Shown: piece after piece, positions 51,354 to 61,485 of the stretch
Position numbering within the stretch: position 1 is the first letter of the stretch
Layout of the letters: the number at the start of each line of letters is the position of its first letter
NCBI GenBank assembly: GCA_002086835.1
Contig: MVIG01000022.1
Location: forward strand, 22,125 to 86,124
Reading direction: 5' to 3'
Source: Mycolicibacterium porcinum
GTDB taxonomy: Bacteria; Actinomycetota; Actinomycetes; Mycobacteriales; Mycobacteriaceae
DNA length: 64,000 bases
The notes under the pieces: model-generated
Databases searched by the model: none
What the model was told of the DNA's origin: nothing
Seen by the model: the letters and a program-made list of their open reading frames with translations, nothing else
Made by a program: the position numbers and the translations under genes

Positions 51354-52717
51354 TCGGCCAATCCGCTGAGGTAGTCGCCCCAGTCGAGGCTTGCGACGGG
51401 GTCCGCCCGACGGAAACCCGGCGTGTCGTCGGGAAACGTTCGGGCCGGCCCGGGCCCGCTGGCCCTGGTTTCGAAACGCACGGTCATCACCCCGTGCCCG
51501 GCCCCCTGCACCCAGCCATGCCCATGGTCGGGATGCACCACGTCGTCACCCACGCGCCAACCGGTTTGGGTGATCTGGGCTGCCTCCGCGACCTGGTGCT
51601 GGGAGTCCGCGATCTCGTCGGGCTGCTCGAGATCCGGGAACAACGACTCCTGCCGGCTGTCGGATAATCCCGAAAAGCCGACGCCGACAAGGCGAATCGG
51701 CCCGATCTCGACAGGATCGAGCAGCAACCGGCGCGCCGTGCCGATCAGGGTGACCGCCTCGGTGGTGGCATAGGCCAGCGTCGCCGAACGGGTCAGTGTG
51801 CTCATGTCGGATTTCTTCAGCTTGACCGTCACGGTGCGGGCGCCGCGGCCGTCCTTCTCCAGGCGGCGATGCGCGTGTTCGCCGATCGGGCCGATCGCAT
51901 CCTGCAGCTGACGCAACGTGGTGAGATCCTCGGGAAACGTCGACTCGGCGCTGATCTGCTTGGCCTCGGCCCGCTCGGCGACCGGGCGGTCGTCGATGCC
52001 GCGCGCCAGCCGGTGCAGGGCAGCGCCCACCGCCGTGCCGAGCACGCTGGCGGCCTCGGCATCCGACAGTGCGGCCAACGCACCCACGGTCTCGATTCCC
52101 AGCCGGTGCAACTTCTCCTCGGCCACCGGGCCGATCCCCCACAGCTTGCGCACCGGCAGACCGTCGAGCAGCCTCGACTCCTCATCGCGGCGGACCACCC
52201 TGATGCCATCGGGTTTGGCCAACCCGGAGGCGATCTTGGCGATCTGCTTGCCGGATCCCGCCCCCACGGACGCGACCAGCCCCGTCTGCTCGCGCACCTT
52301 GGCGCGCAATCGCTGGCAGAACTCTTCGACATCGGTCGCCGTGGCGCCCGCCAGTTCGGCAGGCTCCCCGAACGCCTCGTCGAAGGACAACTGCTCCAGT
52401 ACCGGGATCACGCTGCGGACGGTGTCCAGAGCGCGACGGCTGGCCACCCCGTACACCGCGCCGCGCGGCGGCAGCACCACCGCGGGCGCGCCGACGAGCC
52501 GGCGGGCCTGGTGCATCGGCATCGCCGAGCGTGCGCCGTAGCGGCGCGCCTCGTAGCTCGCCCCGGCCACCACGCCACGCCCGCCCAGACCGCCGACGAG
52601 CACGGGCCTGCCGCGCAGGGTGGGACGGGTCAACTGCTCGACCGATGCGAAGAACGCATCCATGTCGAGGTGCAGAACCCAGCGTCCGCCCGCGCCCGTG
52701 ACCTCGGCGCCGTTCAT
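51335..52717 (-). CDS. dinX: Y-family DNA polymerase IV, DinX/DinB1
   Basis: 460 residues (Rv1537 has 463). Catalytic acidic residues lie in [14 protein letters not shown] at the N-terminus and in the LSFDEAFGE motif (SIDEA in most relatives, here SFDEA). A helix-hairpin-helix ([20 protein letters not shown]) and the little-finger domain follow. The C-terminus adds about 100 residues containing a QESLFPDLE segment like a beta-clamp-binding motif. It performs translesion DNA synthesis. No SOS box was noticed before it. Confidence 0.93.
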   Translation of the reverse strand: MNGAEVTGAGGRWVLHLDMDAFFASVEQLTRPTLRGRPVLVGGLGGRGVVAGASYEARRYGARSAMPMHQARRLVGAPAVVLPPRGAVYGVASRRALDTVRSVIPVLEQLSFDEAFGEPAELAGATATDVEEFCQRLRAKVREQTGLVASVGAGSGKQIAKIASGLAKPDGIRVVRRDEESRLLDGLPVRKLWGIGPVAEEKLHRLGIETVGALAALSDAEAASVLGTAVGAALHRLARGIDDRPVAERAEAKQISAESTFPEDLTTLRQLQDAIGPIGEHAHRRLEKDGRGARTVTVKLKKSDMSTLTRSATLAYATTEAVTLIGTARRLLLDPVEIGPIRLVGVGFSGLSDSRQESLFPDLEQPDEIADSQHQVAEAAQITQTGWRVGDDVVHPDHGHGWVQGAGHGVMTVRFETRASGPGPARTFPDDTPGFRRADPVASLDWGDYLSGLADYQSTP

Positions 52718-52750
52718 ACCTGCAGATGCTATGGCGCTAGCCTGACGTTC

Positions 52751-52969
52751 ATGGAGCCGGTTGACGTACCGATCACGGACGACTCGATCCGCCTTGGGCA
52801 GTTCCTCAAGCTGGCCTCGCTCATGGACAGCGGCGCCGACGCCAAGGCTGTCATTGCCGAGGGCCTGGTCAGCGTCAACGGCGAGGTCGAGATCCGCCGT
52901 GGCCGCCAGCTACGCCCCGGCGACACCGTCACACTCGGCGACCAGGCGGCCCGGGTGGCCGGGGGCTGA
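52751..52969 (+). CDS. Small S4-domain RNA-binding protein
   Basis: 72 residues making up a single S4 domain of the YbcJ/RlbA type: [20 protein letters not shown] followed by [20 protein letters not shown] and a beta strand GDTVTLGD. It should bind structured RNA or ribosome surfaces. A TAGCCT hexamer seven bases before the ATG suggests a leaderless transcript. It is divergent from dinX and ends ten bases from the convergent ileS. Confidence 0.85.
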   Translation: MEPVDVPITDDSIRLGQFLKLASLMDSGADAKAVIAEGLVSVNGEVEIRRGRQLRPGDTVTLGDQAARVAGG

Positions 52970-52979
52970 TCCGAGCGCC

Positions 52980-55900
52980 TCACGCCTTGGCGATCGCGAC
53001 CCGCACCCCGTCCCCGATCTCGGCCCCGTCTGCGACGTCACCGAATTCGAAGCTGGTGGCCAGGATTTCACCGGCGATGAGATCCCGGTGGGTGCTCGCC
53101 CACGGCGCGAACTCAGCCGGAACCGACATCTGCACCGAGATGCGGTCGGACACCTCGAGGCCGGTCGACTTGCGCAGTTCCTGAAGTTCGCGGATGCGGT
53201 CCTTGGCCCAGCCCTCGGCCTCGAGTTCCTCGGTGACCGTGCCGTCGAGCACCACCAGCCCCGCTCCGTCGGGCAGGGCCGCGGTCCACTCCGGGTCGGC
53301 CGCAACGAGTTTGGAGGTGTATTCCTCCGGCTGCAGCACCACCGGCCCGGCGGTCAGAGTGCCGTCGGGATTGACCACGCCCTCCCCCGCCTTCACGGCC
53401 TTGATCGCCGCCTGCACATCCTTGCCGATCCGGGGACCGGCGACACGCGCGTTGACCGCGAGGTCGAACTTGCCGTAGGCGTCGATGTCATCGGTCAATT
53501 CGACGGCCTTGACGTTGAGTTCGTCGGCGATCAGGTCGGCGAACGGCGCCAGCGCTGTCGGGTTATCCACCGCAACAGTCAGTTTCAGCAAGGGCAGACG
53601 CACTCGCAGCTTCTTGGCCTTACGCAGCGAGGAGCCCACCGAACACACCTCGCGCACCTGGTCCATCGCGGCCACCAGGCCGGCATCCTTGGGCAGCACG
53701 TCGGCCTCCGGCCAGTCGGTCAGGTGCACCGAACGCTCACCGGTCAGGCCGCGCCAGATCACCTCGGTGGCCAGTGGCAACAGTGGCGCCGCGAGCCGGC
53801 AGGTCACCTCCAGAACGGTGTGCAAGGTGTCGATGGCGTCGACATCCTCCTCCCAGAAGCGCGAACGCGACCGGCGCACATACCAGTTCGTCAACGCCTC
53901 GGTGAACTGCCGCAGCTCGTCGCACGCCCCGGAGATGTCGCAGGAGTCCAGGGCCACGGTGAGATCGTCACGCAACTGAGCCAACTTGGCCAGGATGTAG
54001 CGATCCAGCACATTGGCCGAGTCAGTGCGCCAGGTGCCCTTCTTCGGCGCGTACAGCGCCAGGAAGCTGTAGGCGTTCCACAGCGGCAGCAGCACCTGAC
54101 GTACGCCTTCGCGGATGCCCTGCTCGGTGACGATCAGGTTGCCACCGCGCAGGATCGGCGAGGCCATCAAGAACCAGCGCATGGCGTCTGACCCGTCGCG
54201 GTCGAACACCTCGCTGACATCGGGATAGTTGCGCAGCGACTTGCTCATCTTCTGACCGTCGTTGCCCAGGACGATCCCGTGTGCCACACAAGTTTTGAAG
54301 GCGGGCTTGTCGAACAGCGCGGTTGCCAGCACGTGCATGGTGTAGAACCAGCCGCGGGTCTGGCCGATGTATTCGACGATGAAGTCGCCCGGGAAGTGTG
54401 CGTCCTCACCGCCGACGCCGGCCTGATTGTCGGCACCGCCGACGCCGTCGAACCATTCGCGGTTCTCGAACGGATAGTGCACCTGCGCGTACGGCATCGA
54501 CCCGGAGTCGAACCACACGTCGAACACGTCCTCGATGCGGCGCATGGTGGCCTTGCCGGTCGGGTCATCCGGGTTGGGCCGCGTGAGCTGATCGATGAAC
54601 GGCCGGTGCAGATCCGTCGGCCGCACCCCGAAATCGCGCTCGAGCTCATCGAGGCTGCCGTAGACATCGATCCGCGGGTACGCCGGATCATCGGATTTCC
54701 AGACCGGAATCGGGCTGCCCCAGTAGCGGTTTCGCGATACCGACCAGTCCCGCGCATTGGACAGCCACTTGCCGAACTGCCCGTCCTTGACGTGCTCGGG
54801 ATACCAGGTGATCTGCTGATTGAGCTCGACCATCCGGTCCCGGAATTCCGTGACCTTGATGAACCACGACGACACCGCGCGGTAGATCAACGGGTTACGG
54901 CACCGCCAGCAGTGCGGGTAGGAGTGCTCGTAGGTCTCGTGGCGCAGCAGCACCGCGCCGTTGGCCGCGGCAGGCCCGTCGCCGTTCTTGAGATCGCGGA
55001 TGATCTGGGCGTTGGCCTCGAAGACATGCTGGCCCGCGTAGTCGGGCACCGACGCGTCGAATCGTCCTTTCGAGTCGACCGGGGTGACCGCGACGATGTC
55101 GGCGGTATCGGCGGTGGCCTTGTCGTCCTCACCGTAGGCCGGGGCCATGTGCACGATACCGGTGCCGTCCTCGGTGCTGACGAAGTCGGCGGCCAGCACC
55201 TGGAACGAGTTGGGCGCATCCATGAAATAGGTGAAGGGCGGCAGGTAGTGCGTCCCGAGCAGGTCCCGCCCGGTGTAGCTACCGAGGACCTCGGGCTCCT
55301 CGCCGAGCTCCCGCGCATAGGCGGCGAGCCGCGCCTGGGCCAAGACGTAGCGGCGCCCGTCGGAACCCTGCACCAGCACGTAGTCGATGTCGGGATTGAC
55401 CGCGACAGCCTGGTTGGACGGCAAGGTCCACGGCGTGGTCGTCCAGATCAACAGGTGCGCGCCCTTGAGCGGGCCGTCGGTGACGGTGAAACCGACCGTC
55501 ACCGCCGGATCCTGACGGCTCTGGTAGACGTCATCGTCCATCCGCAGCTCGTGGTTGGACAGCGGGGTCTCGTCGTTCCAGCAGTACGGCAGCACCCGGT
55601 TGCCCTCGTAGGCCAGACCTTTGTCCCACAGCTGTTTGAAGGCCCAGATCACCGACTCCATGAAGGTCGGGTCCAGGGTCTTGTAGTCGTTGTCGAAGTC
55701 CACCCAACGCGCCTGCCGCGTGACGTAGGCGCGCCATTCGTCGGTGTACTTCAGCACCGAGGCACGGCAGGCCTCGTTGAACTTCTCGATGCCCATCTCT
55801 TCGATCTGGGCCTTGTCGGCGATACCGAGCTGACGCTGCACCTCGAGCTCGGCGGGCAGGCCGTGGGTGTCCCAGCCGAACCGGCGCTCGACCTTGTAGC

Positions 55901-56129
55901 CCCGCATGGTGCGGTAGCGCGGAACGATGTCCTTGACGTAGCCCGTGAGCAGGTGGCCGTAGTGCGGCAGTCCGTTGGCGAATGGCGGGCCGTCGTAGAA
56001 GACGTATTCTTCGGCATCCTCGCGTCGGGCGATGCTGGCCCGGAAGGTGTCGTCGGCTGCCCAGTAGTCGAGCACCTCAAGTTCCCGCTCGGGGAAATTG
56101 GGTGCAGCCGGCTTGGGGTAGGCGCTCAC
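52980..56129 (-). CDS. ileS: Isoleucyl-tRNA synthetase IleS
   Basis: 1049-residue class I synthetase charging tRNA-Ile. The HIGH-type motif is [13 protein letters not shown], and the KMSKS motif is [12 protein letters not shown]. The CP1 editing domain ([16 protein letters not shown]) and a C-terminal anticodon-binding part are present. It is the eukaryote-like, longer type usual in mycobacteria. The GTG at 56129 has an AGGAGA ribosome site at the right spacing; a longer open frame reads into the leader RNA and is not translated. Expression is controlled by the upstream T-box. Confidence 0.96.
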   Translation of the reverse strand: MSAYPKPAAPNFPERELEVLDYWAADDTFRASIARREDAEEYVFYDGPPFANGLPHYGHLLTGYVKDIVPRYRTMRGYKVERRFGWDTHGLPAELEVQRQLGIADKAQIEEMGIEKFNEACRASVLKYTDEWRAYVTRQARWVDFDNDYKTLDPTFMESVIWAFKQLWDKGLAYEGNRVLPYCWNDETPLSNHELRMDDDVYQSRQDPAVTVGFTVTDGPLKGAHLLIWTTTPWTLPSNQAVAVNPDIDYVLVQGSDGRRYVLAQARLAAYARELGEEPEVLGSYTGRDLLGTHYLPPFTYFMDAPNSFQVLAADFVSTEDGTGIVHMAPAYGEDDKATADTADIVAVTPVDSKGRFDASVPDYAGQHVFEANAQIIRDLKNGDGPAAANGAVLLRHETYEHSYPHCWRCRNPLIYRAVSSWFIKVTEFRDRMVELNQQITWYPEHVKDGQFGKWLSNARDWSVSRNRYWGSPIPVWKSDDPAYPRIDVYGSLDELERDFGVRPTDLHRPFIDQLTRPNPDDPTGKATMRRIEDVFDVWFDSGSMPYAQVHYPFENREWFDGVGGADNQAGVGGEDAHFPGDFIVEYIGQTRGWFYTMHVLATALFDKPAFKTCVAHGIVLGNDGQKMSKSLRNYPDVSEVFDRDGSDAMRWFLMASPILRGGNLIVTEQGIREGVRQVLLPLWNAYSFLALYAPKKGTWRTDSANVLDRYILAKLAQLRDDLTVALDSCDISGACDELRQFTEALTNWYVRRSRSRFWEEDVDAIDTLHTVLEVTCRLAAPLLPLATEVIWRGLTGERSVHLTDWPEADVLPKDAGLVAAMDQVREVCSVGSSLRKAKKLRVRLPLLKLTVAVDNPTALAPFADLIADELNVKAVELTDDIDAYGKFDLAVNARVAGPRIGKDVQAAIKAVKAGEGVVNPDGTLTAGPVVLQPEEYTSKLVAADPEWTAALPDGAGLVVLDGTVTEELEAEGWAKDRIRELQELRKSTGLEVSDRISVQMSVPAEFAPWASTHRDLIAGEILATSFEFGDVADGAEIGDGVRVAIAKA

Positions 56130-56134
56130 GTCTC

Positions 56135-56390
56135 GTCTCCTGTGCCGTTGTCGAGCTCGGCAGCTCGACACACTCATGGCACGGGGACGACGTCGCACGG
56201 GTGTGCAAGCGCCGCGGTACCACCCCGCTTGCCCGCTGCACTGCAGCGCGCCGCTCAACTTTCAGGCGATCACGGGCCCACCCGTCCGGTTCTACTGAGC
56301 TGCGCCCGATCGGAGATTCGAATCGGAGGAGCTGTTCTTCCGAAGGCTCCCCGGTGATGGCCGGATCAGCGCCGATGCGCCCAGTCTAGT
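56135..56390 (-). promoter_or_regulatory. Isoleucine T-box riboswitch (translational type) of ileS
   Basis: Read on the minus strand, a Stem I region contains GATCCGGCC, the specifier ATC (56358-56356, an isoleucine codon) and ACCGGGGAGCCTTCGGAAGA. The T-box sequence GGGGTGGTACCGCGG lies at 56226-56212, with the UGGU bulge expected to pair with the uncharged ACCA end of tRNA-Ile. Downstream GTCCCCGTGCC (56188-56178) can pair with GGCACAGGAGAC (56146-56135), hiding the ileS ribosome site, around an internal perfect hairpin (GTCGAGCT/AGCTCGAC). There is no U tract, so control is of translation, as known for actinobacterial ileS. Confidence 0.92.
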
Positions 56391-56418
56391 GAGCACCGCA
56401 AATCGTCCGGCAAGATGC

Positions 56419-56982
56419 CTACCCCGAGGTGACCTCGATCAGCGCCAGCGGAAACTGCTCGGCCAACTCCTGGACGGTGCACTGGTCGAACCTGCGGCTG
56501 TCGAACCGCCACAGCAGGCTCGTCGTGGAGTCGGTTTCAGGGGTGATGTGCACTGCCAGCGGCGGCGCGGACTGCCCCGCCCGCGGTCCGGCCCCATAGG
56601 CCAGGCTCACATCCGCCGAAGGATGGTCGCCGCCGACGCTCGGACGTGCCGCCGCAAGCAGTTCTGCACCCGACAGGCCACGATGCGCCAGACAGGTCAC
56701 TGCGATCCGCCGGAAACCGGCCCGCTCGGGCCCGCTCGCCACGTCGACCACCAGCGTGCCTTCGCCGATGGTGCGGGCGACCGTGCGACCGAGCGCTGCC
56801 AACAGCAGCTCCTCGGCGGTGCAATCCATCGCGATCGCGGCTCCGTGCAGTTCGGCGGACAACACGTCGTCGAACGAACTGGACACCCTGGCGATGTCCG
56901 AGGCAACCGGTGGCCCTGCCGTGCCATGGTCGGCGATCCACGAGCCGGTGCCGTATGCGTCAGGCAGGACGGAAACAGACAT
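56419..56982 (-). CDS. Stand-alone protein resembling the C-terminal half of an NRPS condensation/epimerisation domain
   Basis: 187 residues. The segment AEELLLAALGRTVARTIGEG, a central strand region, then LAVHITPETDSTTSLLWRFD and SRRFDQCTVQELAEQFPLAL resemble the second half of nonribosomal peptide synthetase condensation-type domains. The first half with the HHxxxD motif is absent, so catalysis alone is unlikely. The ATG at 56982 is supported by TAACGT seven bases upstream (leaderless pattern); a longer frame starts at 57090. A role in assembling or regulating lipopeptide or lipid acyl transfer is speculation. It is divergent from the HTH gene. Confidence 0.65.
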   Translation of the reverse strand: MSVSVLPDAYGTGSWIADHGTAGPPVASDIARVSSSFDDVLSAELHGAAIAMDCTAEELLLAALGRTVARTIGEGTLVVDVASGPERAGFRRIAVTCLAHRGLSGAELLAAARPSVGGDHPSADVSLAYGAGPRAGQSAPPLAVHITPETDSTTSLLWRFDSRRFDQCTVQELAEQFPLALIEVTSG

Positions 56983-57106
56983 GTATGCAACGTTAGCCAG
57001 CGATTCCCAAAATTGGGAGAGCTGTGCCAAAAGTCTGACATCGTTGTCAATTACGTCATTGCTGAGCTCGGCGTGGTTCGTTGTGACCAACTGCGGGTTC
57101 CGGGTC

Positions 57107-57118
57107 TATGGTGTTCTG
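57107..57118 (+). promoter_or_regulatory. Candidate leaderless promoter of the HTH gene
   Basis: TATGGT at 57107-57112 is followed by six bases and the ATG at 57119. A TGTGAC hexamer at 57083-57088 is placed 18 bases upstream and could act as a -35. An inverted repeat, TCCCAA-AA-TTGGGA (57005-57018), lies in the same 136-base divergent gap and may be a binding site. Confidence 0.45.
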
Positions 57119-57487
57119 ATGCCGCGAACTGACGAGAACGGCAGGCAGCTCAAGGCCCTGCTCGACTATCTGCTGGACGGCGAGGTCGATGCCAAGGCCG
57201 TGTACAGCGCGCTGGGCGTCTCCAGCAGCACGTATTACCGGCGCGTGAAAGAGGCCGACTATCCCAATGCCGAGGAACTCCGGCAGGTGGCCGACCGCTT
57301 CCACCTCAGCTATCCCGACCTGCAGATTCGGTTTGGGCTGATGAGTCGCCAGGAAGTGTGGCACTACATGGAGTCGTCACCGGTGACGGTGGCACCCGTG
57401 GACACCGCCACCCGTGTCCGCCACGCCGTACACCGGCCCAAGAAACTGTCCGAACTGACCCCTCGACCCGACGCGCCCCCGCTGTAG
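57119..57487 (+). CDS. Small helix-turn-helix DNA-binding protein
   Basis: 122 residues. LLDGEVDAKAVYSALGVSSS followed by TYYRRVKEADYPNAEELRQV and ADRFHLSY forms an XRE-like helix-turn-helix (about 18-75), as in mycobacterial regulators of immunity-repressor type. The C-terminal 40 residues are polar and Pro-rich. It is followed 43 bases later by a membrane protein on the same strand and probably regulates that pair. No ligand domain is seen. Confidence 0.72.
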   Translation: MPRTDENGRQLKALLDYLLDGEVDAKAVYSALGVSSSTYYRRVKEADYPNAEELRQVADRFHLSYPDLQIRFGLMSRQEVWHYMESSPVTVAPVDTATRVRHAVHRPKKLSELTPRPDAPPL

Positions 57488-57530
57488 CAGCGGCGCGCCA
57501 GTTCCCGCATCATCTCCCGAGGCAATTGCT

Positions 57531-58265
57531 ATGTCCGTCGCCACGCTCATCATCATCACATTGGCCTGCATCGCATGGAGCCTGTGGATCAGAAGGGTCA
57601 CCTGGTCCTGCCGGTGGGAGGTGGCCGCCACCCTGAACATCGCGCTCCAGGGCCTGGCGGTGCTGCTCATGTCACCGTGGGCCTCGGAGACCATCGGGCA
57701 CGTCCTGTACGAGCTGACCGGTAAGTGGAACGTCGAGGACTACATCGGCCACGATGCCTACATCGTGGCGGCGTCGGCCATCGTCTACAACTCCCTCGGC
57801 CGGCTTCAGGACGACAACGCCATGCAGCGCTCCTTCAAACAGTACGTCGAGCGCCCTGCCACCATCTGCATCCCGCTGCTGCTGGCGACCTTCTCGATGG
57901 GCAACGGCGCCACGGTGTACCGGGCCGACTTCTTCCAGGTGCCGACCGATTTCTGGCTCAGCGCGTACTGGATCCTGCTCTGCGGCACATTGCTCTACCT
58001 ACTGGTTTACGGGGCCCGCGCCATGCTGGTCCTGCGGCGGGACCCGCAGTCCCGCCGGATCGCCAACATCTACCTGTTCGCCTCGGTCAGTGGAATGCTC
58101 GCCTGCACGACCCGGATCGTCACGTCGCTGGTGCCGGGCCTGCAGCCCATCGAAAACGGCCGACTGGTGTGGGTTTTCGCGTGCGGCTGCGGCGCGATAT
58201 TCGCGCTGGCATCCGCGCATTCCTGGCGCATCAAGACGCGTTGGCTGACCTCAAGTCGGCGCTGA
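57531..58265 (+). CDS. Polytopic membrane protein of unknown function
   Basis: 244 residues with about seven hydrophobic segments, including VATLIIITLACIAWSLWI at the N-terminus and YWILLCGTLLYLLVYGARAM. The topology and the neighbouring HTH gene recall the actinobacterial membrane proteins labelled MAB_1171c-like, but this one is shorter and I cannot assign it firmly. It sits between the HTH gene and the MmpL transporter, 121 bases upstream of the latter. Confidence 0.7.
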   Translation: MSVATLIIITLACIAWSLWIRRVTWSCRWEVAATLNIALQGLAVLLMSPWASETIGHVLYELTGKWNVEDYIGHDAYIVAASAIVYNSLGRLQDDNAMQRSFKQYVERPATICIPLLLATFSMGNGATVYRADFFQVPTDFWLSAYWILLCGTLLYLLVYGARAMLVLRRDPQSRRIANIYLFASVSGMLACTTRIVTSLVPGLQPIENGRLVWVFACGCGAIFALASAHSWRIKTRWLTSSRR

Positions 58266-58386
58266 GCACAGCCGACGCACAGGCTGAGCGAGCCCGCCCG
58301 ACCACTCGTGGACACCGCATACACTGGGCGCACTGAGAGTCGCCCGGAGCGAGGTAAGGACATGCAGGATCAGTAGGGCAGCACAG

Positions 58387-61300
58387 TTGTTGCAACGCCT
58401 GCACGGCACCGCGGACAACTCCGACAGCGGCACATTCCACAAGTTGGGCGGTGTCGTCGTTCGGTGGCCCTGGCTGGTCATCGCCTTCTGGGTAATCCTC
58501 GCCGCCGCCTTGCCGCCGCTGTTCCCGTCCCTGACCGAGCTCTCGCAGAAGACCCCGCCGGCCATGTTGCCGGCCGACGCCCCCGGGTCGGTTGCCGCGC
58601 AACATATGTCGCAGGCGTTCCACGAGTCCGGCTCGGACAACATCCTTTTGGTTGTTCTCAGCGACGAGAACGCGCTCGACGGCGCCGACGAGAACGTCTA
58701 CCGCGAACTCGTCGACAAACTGCGCGCCGACTCCGCGAGTGTCGTGACGATGCAGGATTTCATCACCACACCGCCGCTGCGCCAGGTGATGACGAGTCAG
58801 GACGGCAAGGCGTGGCTGCTGCCGGTCAGCCTCACCGGCGAGCTGGGCTCGCCCCAGTCCTACACCGCGACGTCCAACGTCGTCCGGATCGTCAAAGACA
58901 CCGTCGGCAGCAGCGGAACCGGCATCACCTCACACGTGACGGGTCCGGCCGCGACGCTCGCCGACCTCGCCGAGGTGGGCGAGCGCGACCGGGTGCACAT
59001 CGAAATCGCGACGGTCGGCATGCTGCTGGCGATCTTGATCATCATCTATCGCAATCCGCTCACGATGATCTTGCCGCTGCTGACCATCGGAGTGTCGCTG
59101 TCGACCGCGCAAGGTGTCGTCGCCGCGCTGGGGAGTCTCGGTCTGGCCATCTCAGGCCAGACCATCGTGTTTCTCACCGCGATGCTGGCGGGCACCGGAA
59201 CCGACTATGCAGTCTTCCTGATCAGCAGGTATCACGACTTCCTGCGGCTCGGCCAAAGTTCCGACGACGCCGTCAAGAGCGCACTGAAATCGATCGGCCC
59301 GGTGATCGTCGCGTCGGCCGCCACCGTCGCCATCACCTTCATCGGGATGATCTTCACCAAGCTGACCATCTTCTCCTCGGTCGGTGTGGCGCTCGCGGTC
59401 GCCATCGCGATCGGCTGCCTGGCCGCCATGACGTTCCTGCCTGCGATCCTGACCTTGGCGGGTCGGCGCGGGTGGGTCTCGCCGCGCAAGAGTCTCACCG
59501 ACACCGTGTGGCGGCGGTCCGGTGTCCGGATCGTCCGCAACCCCCGCCGCAACCTGATCGCCAGTCTCATACTGCTGGTGATCCTCGCCAGTTGCGCGGG
59601 CCTGGCCAAGTACAACTATGACGACCGAAAGGCGCTGCCCGGCACGGTCGAGAGCCTGCAGGGGTACGACGCGATCGCCGCCCACTTTCCGGTGAATTCC
59701 AGCCTGCCCCAATATCTCCTGGTCGAATCACCGCACGATCTACGAGGTCCCAAGGAACTTGCCGACCTCGAGCAGATGGCACACCGGATCAGTCAGCTCC
59801 CCAACATCGAGGCGGTGCGCGGGATCACCCGCCCGACCGGAGAATCGCTGGAGCAGGCCAGGCTATCGTTCCAGGCGGGCGAAGTCGGCTCCAAACTCAA
59901 CGACGCCTCCACGGTCGTCACGGAGCGTGGCGGCGACATGGACAAGCTGGCCAACGGCGCCACCCAGATCGCCGATGTGCTCGGCGGGGTCAAGGGTCAG
60001 CTGGGGCAGGCTGCGGTCACAGTCAGCGGGCTGATCGATGCGTTGAGCTCCATGCAGAAACAGTTCGGCGGCGACAAGGCGCTCAACCAGTTCGACAGCG
60101 CCGCCAAGCTCGTCCTCGCGATGCGGTCGCTCGGCGACTCGATCGGCATCACCCTCGACGATGCGGCCGACTCCGTCCAGCAGGCCCGGCCGGTACTGAC
60201 CGCGTTGAACGCCAGCCCGATCTGCGAGGCGGATGCGTCCTGCCGCAACTCCCGCGGGCAGCTGCAACGCATGGTCGATGCCGGTGACAACGGCACCCTG
60301 GCCGGCATCGCCCAATTGGCCAGACAGTTGAAGGCGACCGAAGGAAACCAGACCCTCGGTGCGACGACCGACAATCTCCGGGGTGCCTTCGACACCGCCA
60401 CCACGGCACTGAAGTCAGCGGGTCTGGACAATCCGTCGAGTATGCGTCAGCAGATGGCGACTCTCCAGCAGCACGCGGATACCCTGGCCGACGCCAGCCG
60501 GCAGGTCGCAGAAGGGGTGACCCTGCTGGTCAACGAGACCAAGAAGATGGGCGGCGGTCTCGGCGATGCGTCGGCATTCCTGCTGGCGATGAAGAACGAG
60601 GCCAGGACACCGTCGATGTCGGGTTTCTACGTGCCGCCGCAGTTCCTGGCCACCGATGACTTCAAAAAGGCTGCGGCGCTGTTCTTCTCCCCTGACGGCC
60701 ACACCGTGCGCTACATGATCCAGACGAAGCTCAATCCATTCAGCACCGACGCGATGGATCAGATCAACGCGATTCTCGATGTGGCTCGCGACGCCCAACC
60801 GAACACGACGCTGGCCGACGCGAAGGTCTCGATGACGGGATACTCGGTCTCGCTTCGGGATACTCGCGAGTACTACAACGAGGACATCCGATTCATCATC
60901 CTGGTGACGATCGCCGTGGTGTTCCTGATCCTCGTGGTGCTGCTGCGCGCACTGGTTGCGCCCCTGTATCTGATTGCCTCGGTGGTGATCTCTTATCTGT
61001 CCGCCCTTGGCATCGGTGTGCTGCTGTTCCAGTTCGGGCTCGGCCAGGAGTTGCACTGGAGTGTGCCAGGACTGACGTTCATCATCCTGGTCGCCGTCGG
61101 TGCCGACTACAACCTGCTGTTGATCTCACGCATCCGGGAAGAATCGCCACATGGTTTGCGCACGGCGGTCATTCGTACCGTCGGTGCGACGGGAGGCGTG
61201 ATCACCGCGGCGGGCCTGATCTTCACCGCCTCCATGTTCGGCATGCTGTTCGCCAGTATCAGCACCCTCGTGCAGGCCGGGTTCATCATCGGTGTCGGAA

Positions 61301-61473
61301 TCCTGCTCGATACCTTCCTGGTACGCACCACGACCGTGCCGGCGATCGCAGTCCTGGTCGGCAAGTTCAACTGGTGGCCGTCGCGCTGGCAACCGGAGAA
61401 ACAACCTCGCCCCAAGAAGGTCGAGAAAACCGAGGCCGAGACCGAGCCGGAGTTGGCGACCGCTGCTGACTGA
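58387..61473 (+). CDS. MmpL-family RND transporter
   Basis: 1028-residue inner-membrane transporter with about twelve helices in two halves, of the family that exports mycobacterial lipids, glycolipids and siderophores. The proton-relay Asp-Tyr pairs are D273-Y274 (GTGTDYAVFLISRYHD) and D907-Y908 (GADYNLLLISRIRE). A first helix lies at about 25-47 and a large extracytoplasmic domain with helical coils (residues about 430-750) separates the halves. The start is a TTG (58387 or 58390), with no strong ribosome site; a four-codon ATG reading frame lies just upstream. No mmpS gene is adjacent. The neighbouring acyltransferase and GAP genes point to a glycolipid. Confidence 0.9.
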   Translation: MLQRLHGTADNSDSGTFHKLGGVVVRWPWLVIAFWVILAAALPPLFPSLTELSQKTPPAMLPADAPGSVAAQHMSQAFHESGSDNILLVVLSDENALDGADENVYRELVDKLRADSASVVTMQDFITTPPLRQVMTSQDGKAWLLPVSLTGELGSPQSYTATSNVVRIVKDTVGSSGTGITSHVTGPAATLADLAEVGERDRVHIEIATVGMLLAILIIIYRNPLTMILPLLTIGVSLSTAQGVVAALGSLGLAISGQTIVFLTAMLAGTGTDYAVFLISRYHDFLRLGQSSDDAVKSALKSIGPVIVASAATVAITFIGMIFTKLTIFSSVGVALAVAIAIGCLAAMTFLPAILTLAGRRGWVSPRKSLTDTVWRRSGVRIVRNPRRNLIASLILLVILASCAGLAKYNYDDRKALPGTVESLQGYDAIAAHFPVNSSLPQYLLVESPHDLRGPKELADLEQMAHRISQLPNIEAVRGITRPTGESLEQARLSFQAGEVGSKLNDASTVVTERGGDMDKLANGATQIADVLGGVKGQLGQAAVTVSGLIDALSSMQKQFGGDKALNQFDSAAKLVLAMRSLGDSIGITLDDAADSVQQARPVLTALNASPICEADASCRNSRGQLQRMVDAGDNGTLAGIAQLARQLKATEGNQTLGATTDNLRGAFDTATTALKSAGLDNPSSMRQQMATLQQHADTLADASRQVAEGVTLLVNETKKMGGGLGDASAFLLAMKNEARTPSMSGFYVPPQFLATDDFKKAAALFFSPDGHTVRYMIQTKLNPFSTDAMDQINAILDVARDAQPNTTLADAKVSMTGYSVSLRDTREYYNEDIRFIILVTIAVVFLILVVLLRALVAPLYLIASVVISYLSALGIGVLLFQFGLGQELHWSVPGLTFIILVAVGADYNLLLISRIREESPHGLRTAVIRTVGATGGVITAAGLIFTASMFGMLFASISTLVQAGFIIGVGILLDTFLVRTTTVPAIAVLVGKFNWWPSRWQPEKQPRPKKVEKTEAETEPELATAAD

Positions 61474-61485
61474 CGCCGGGTGACG

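Noticed and set aside
54279-56357. A 692-codon open frame on the plus strand, antisense to ileS and its leader
   Set aside because: It is a shadow of ileS and runs through the T-box structure; no family features.
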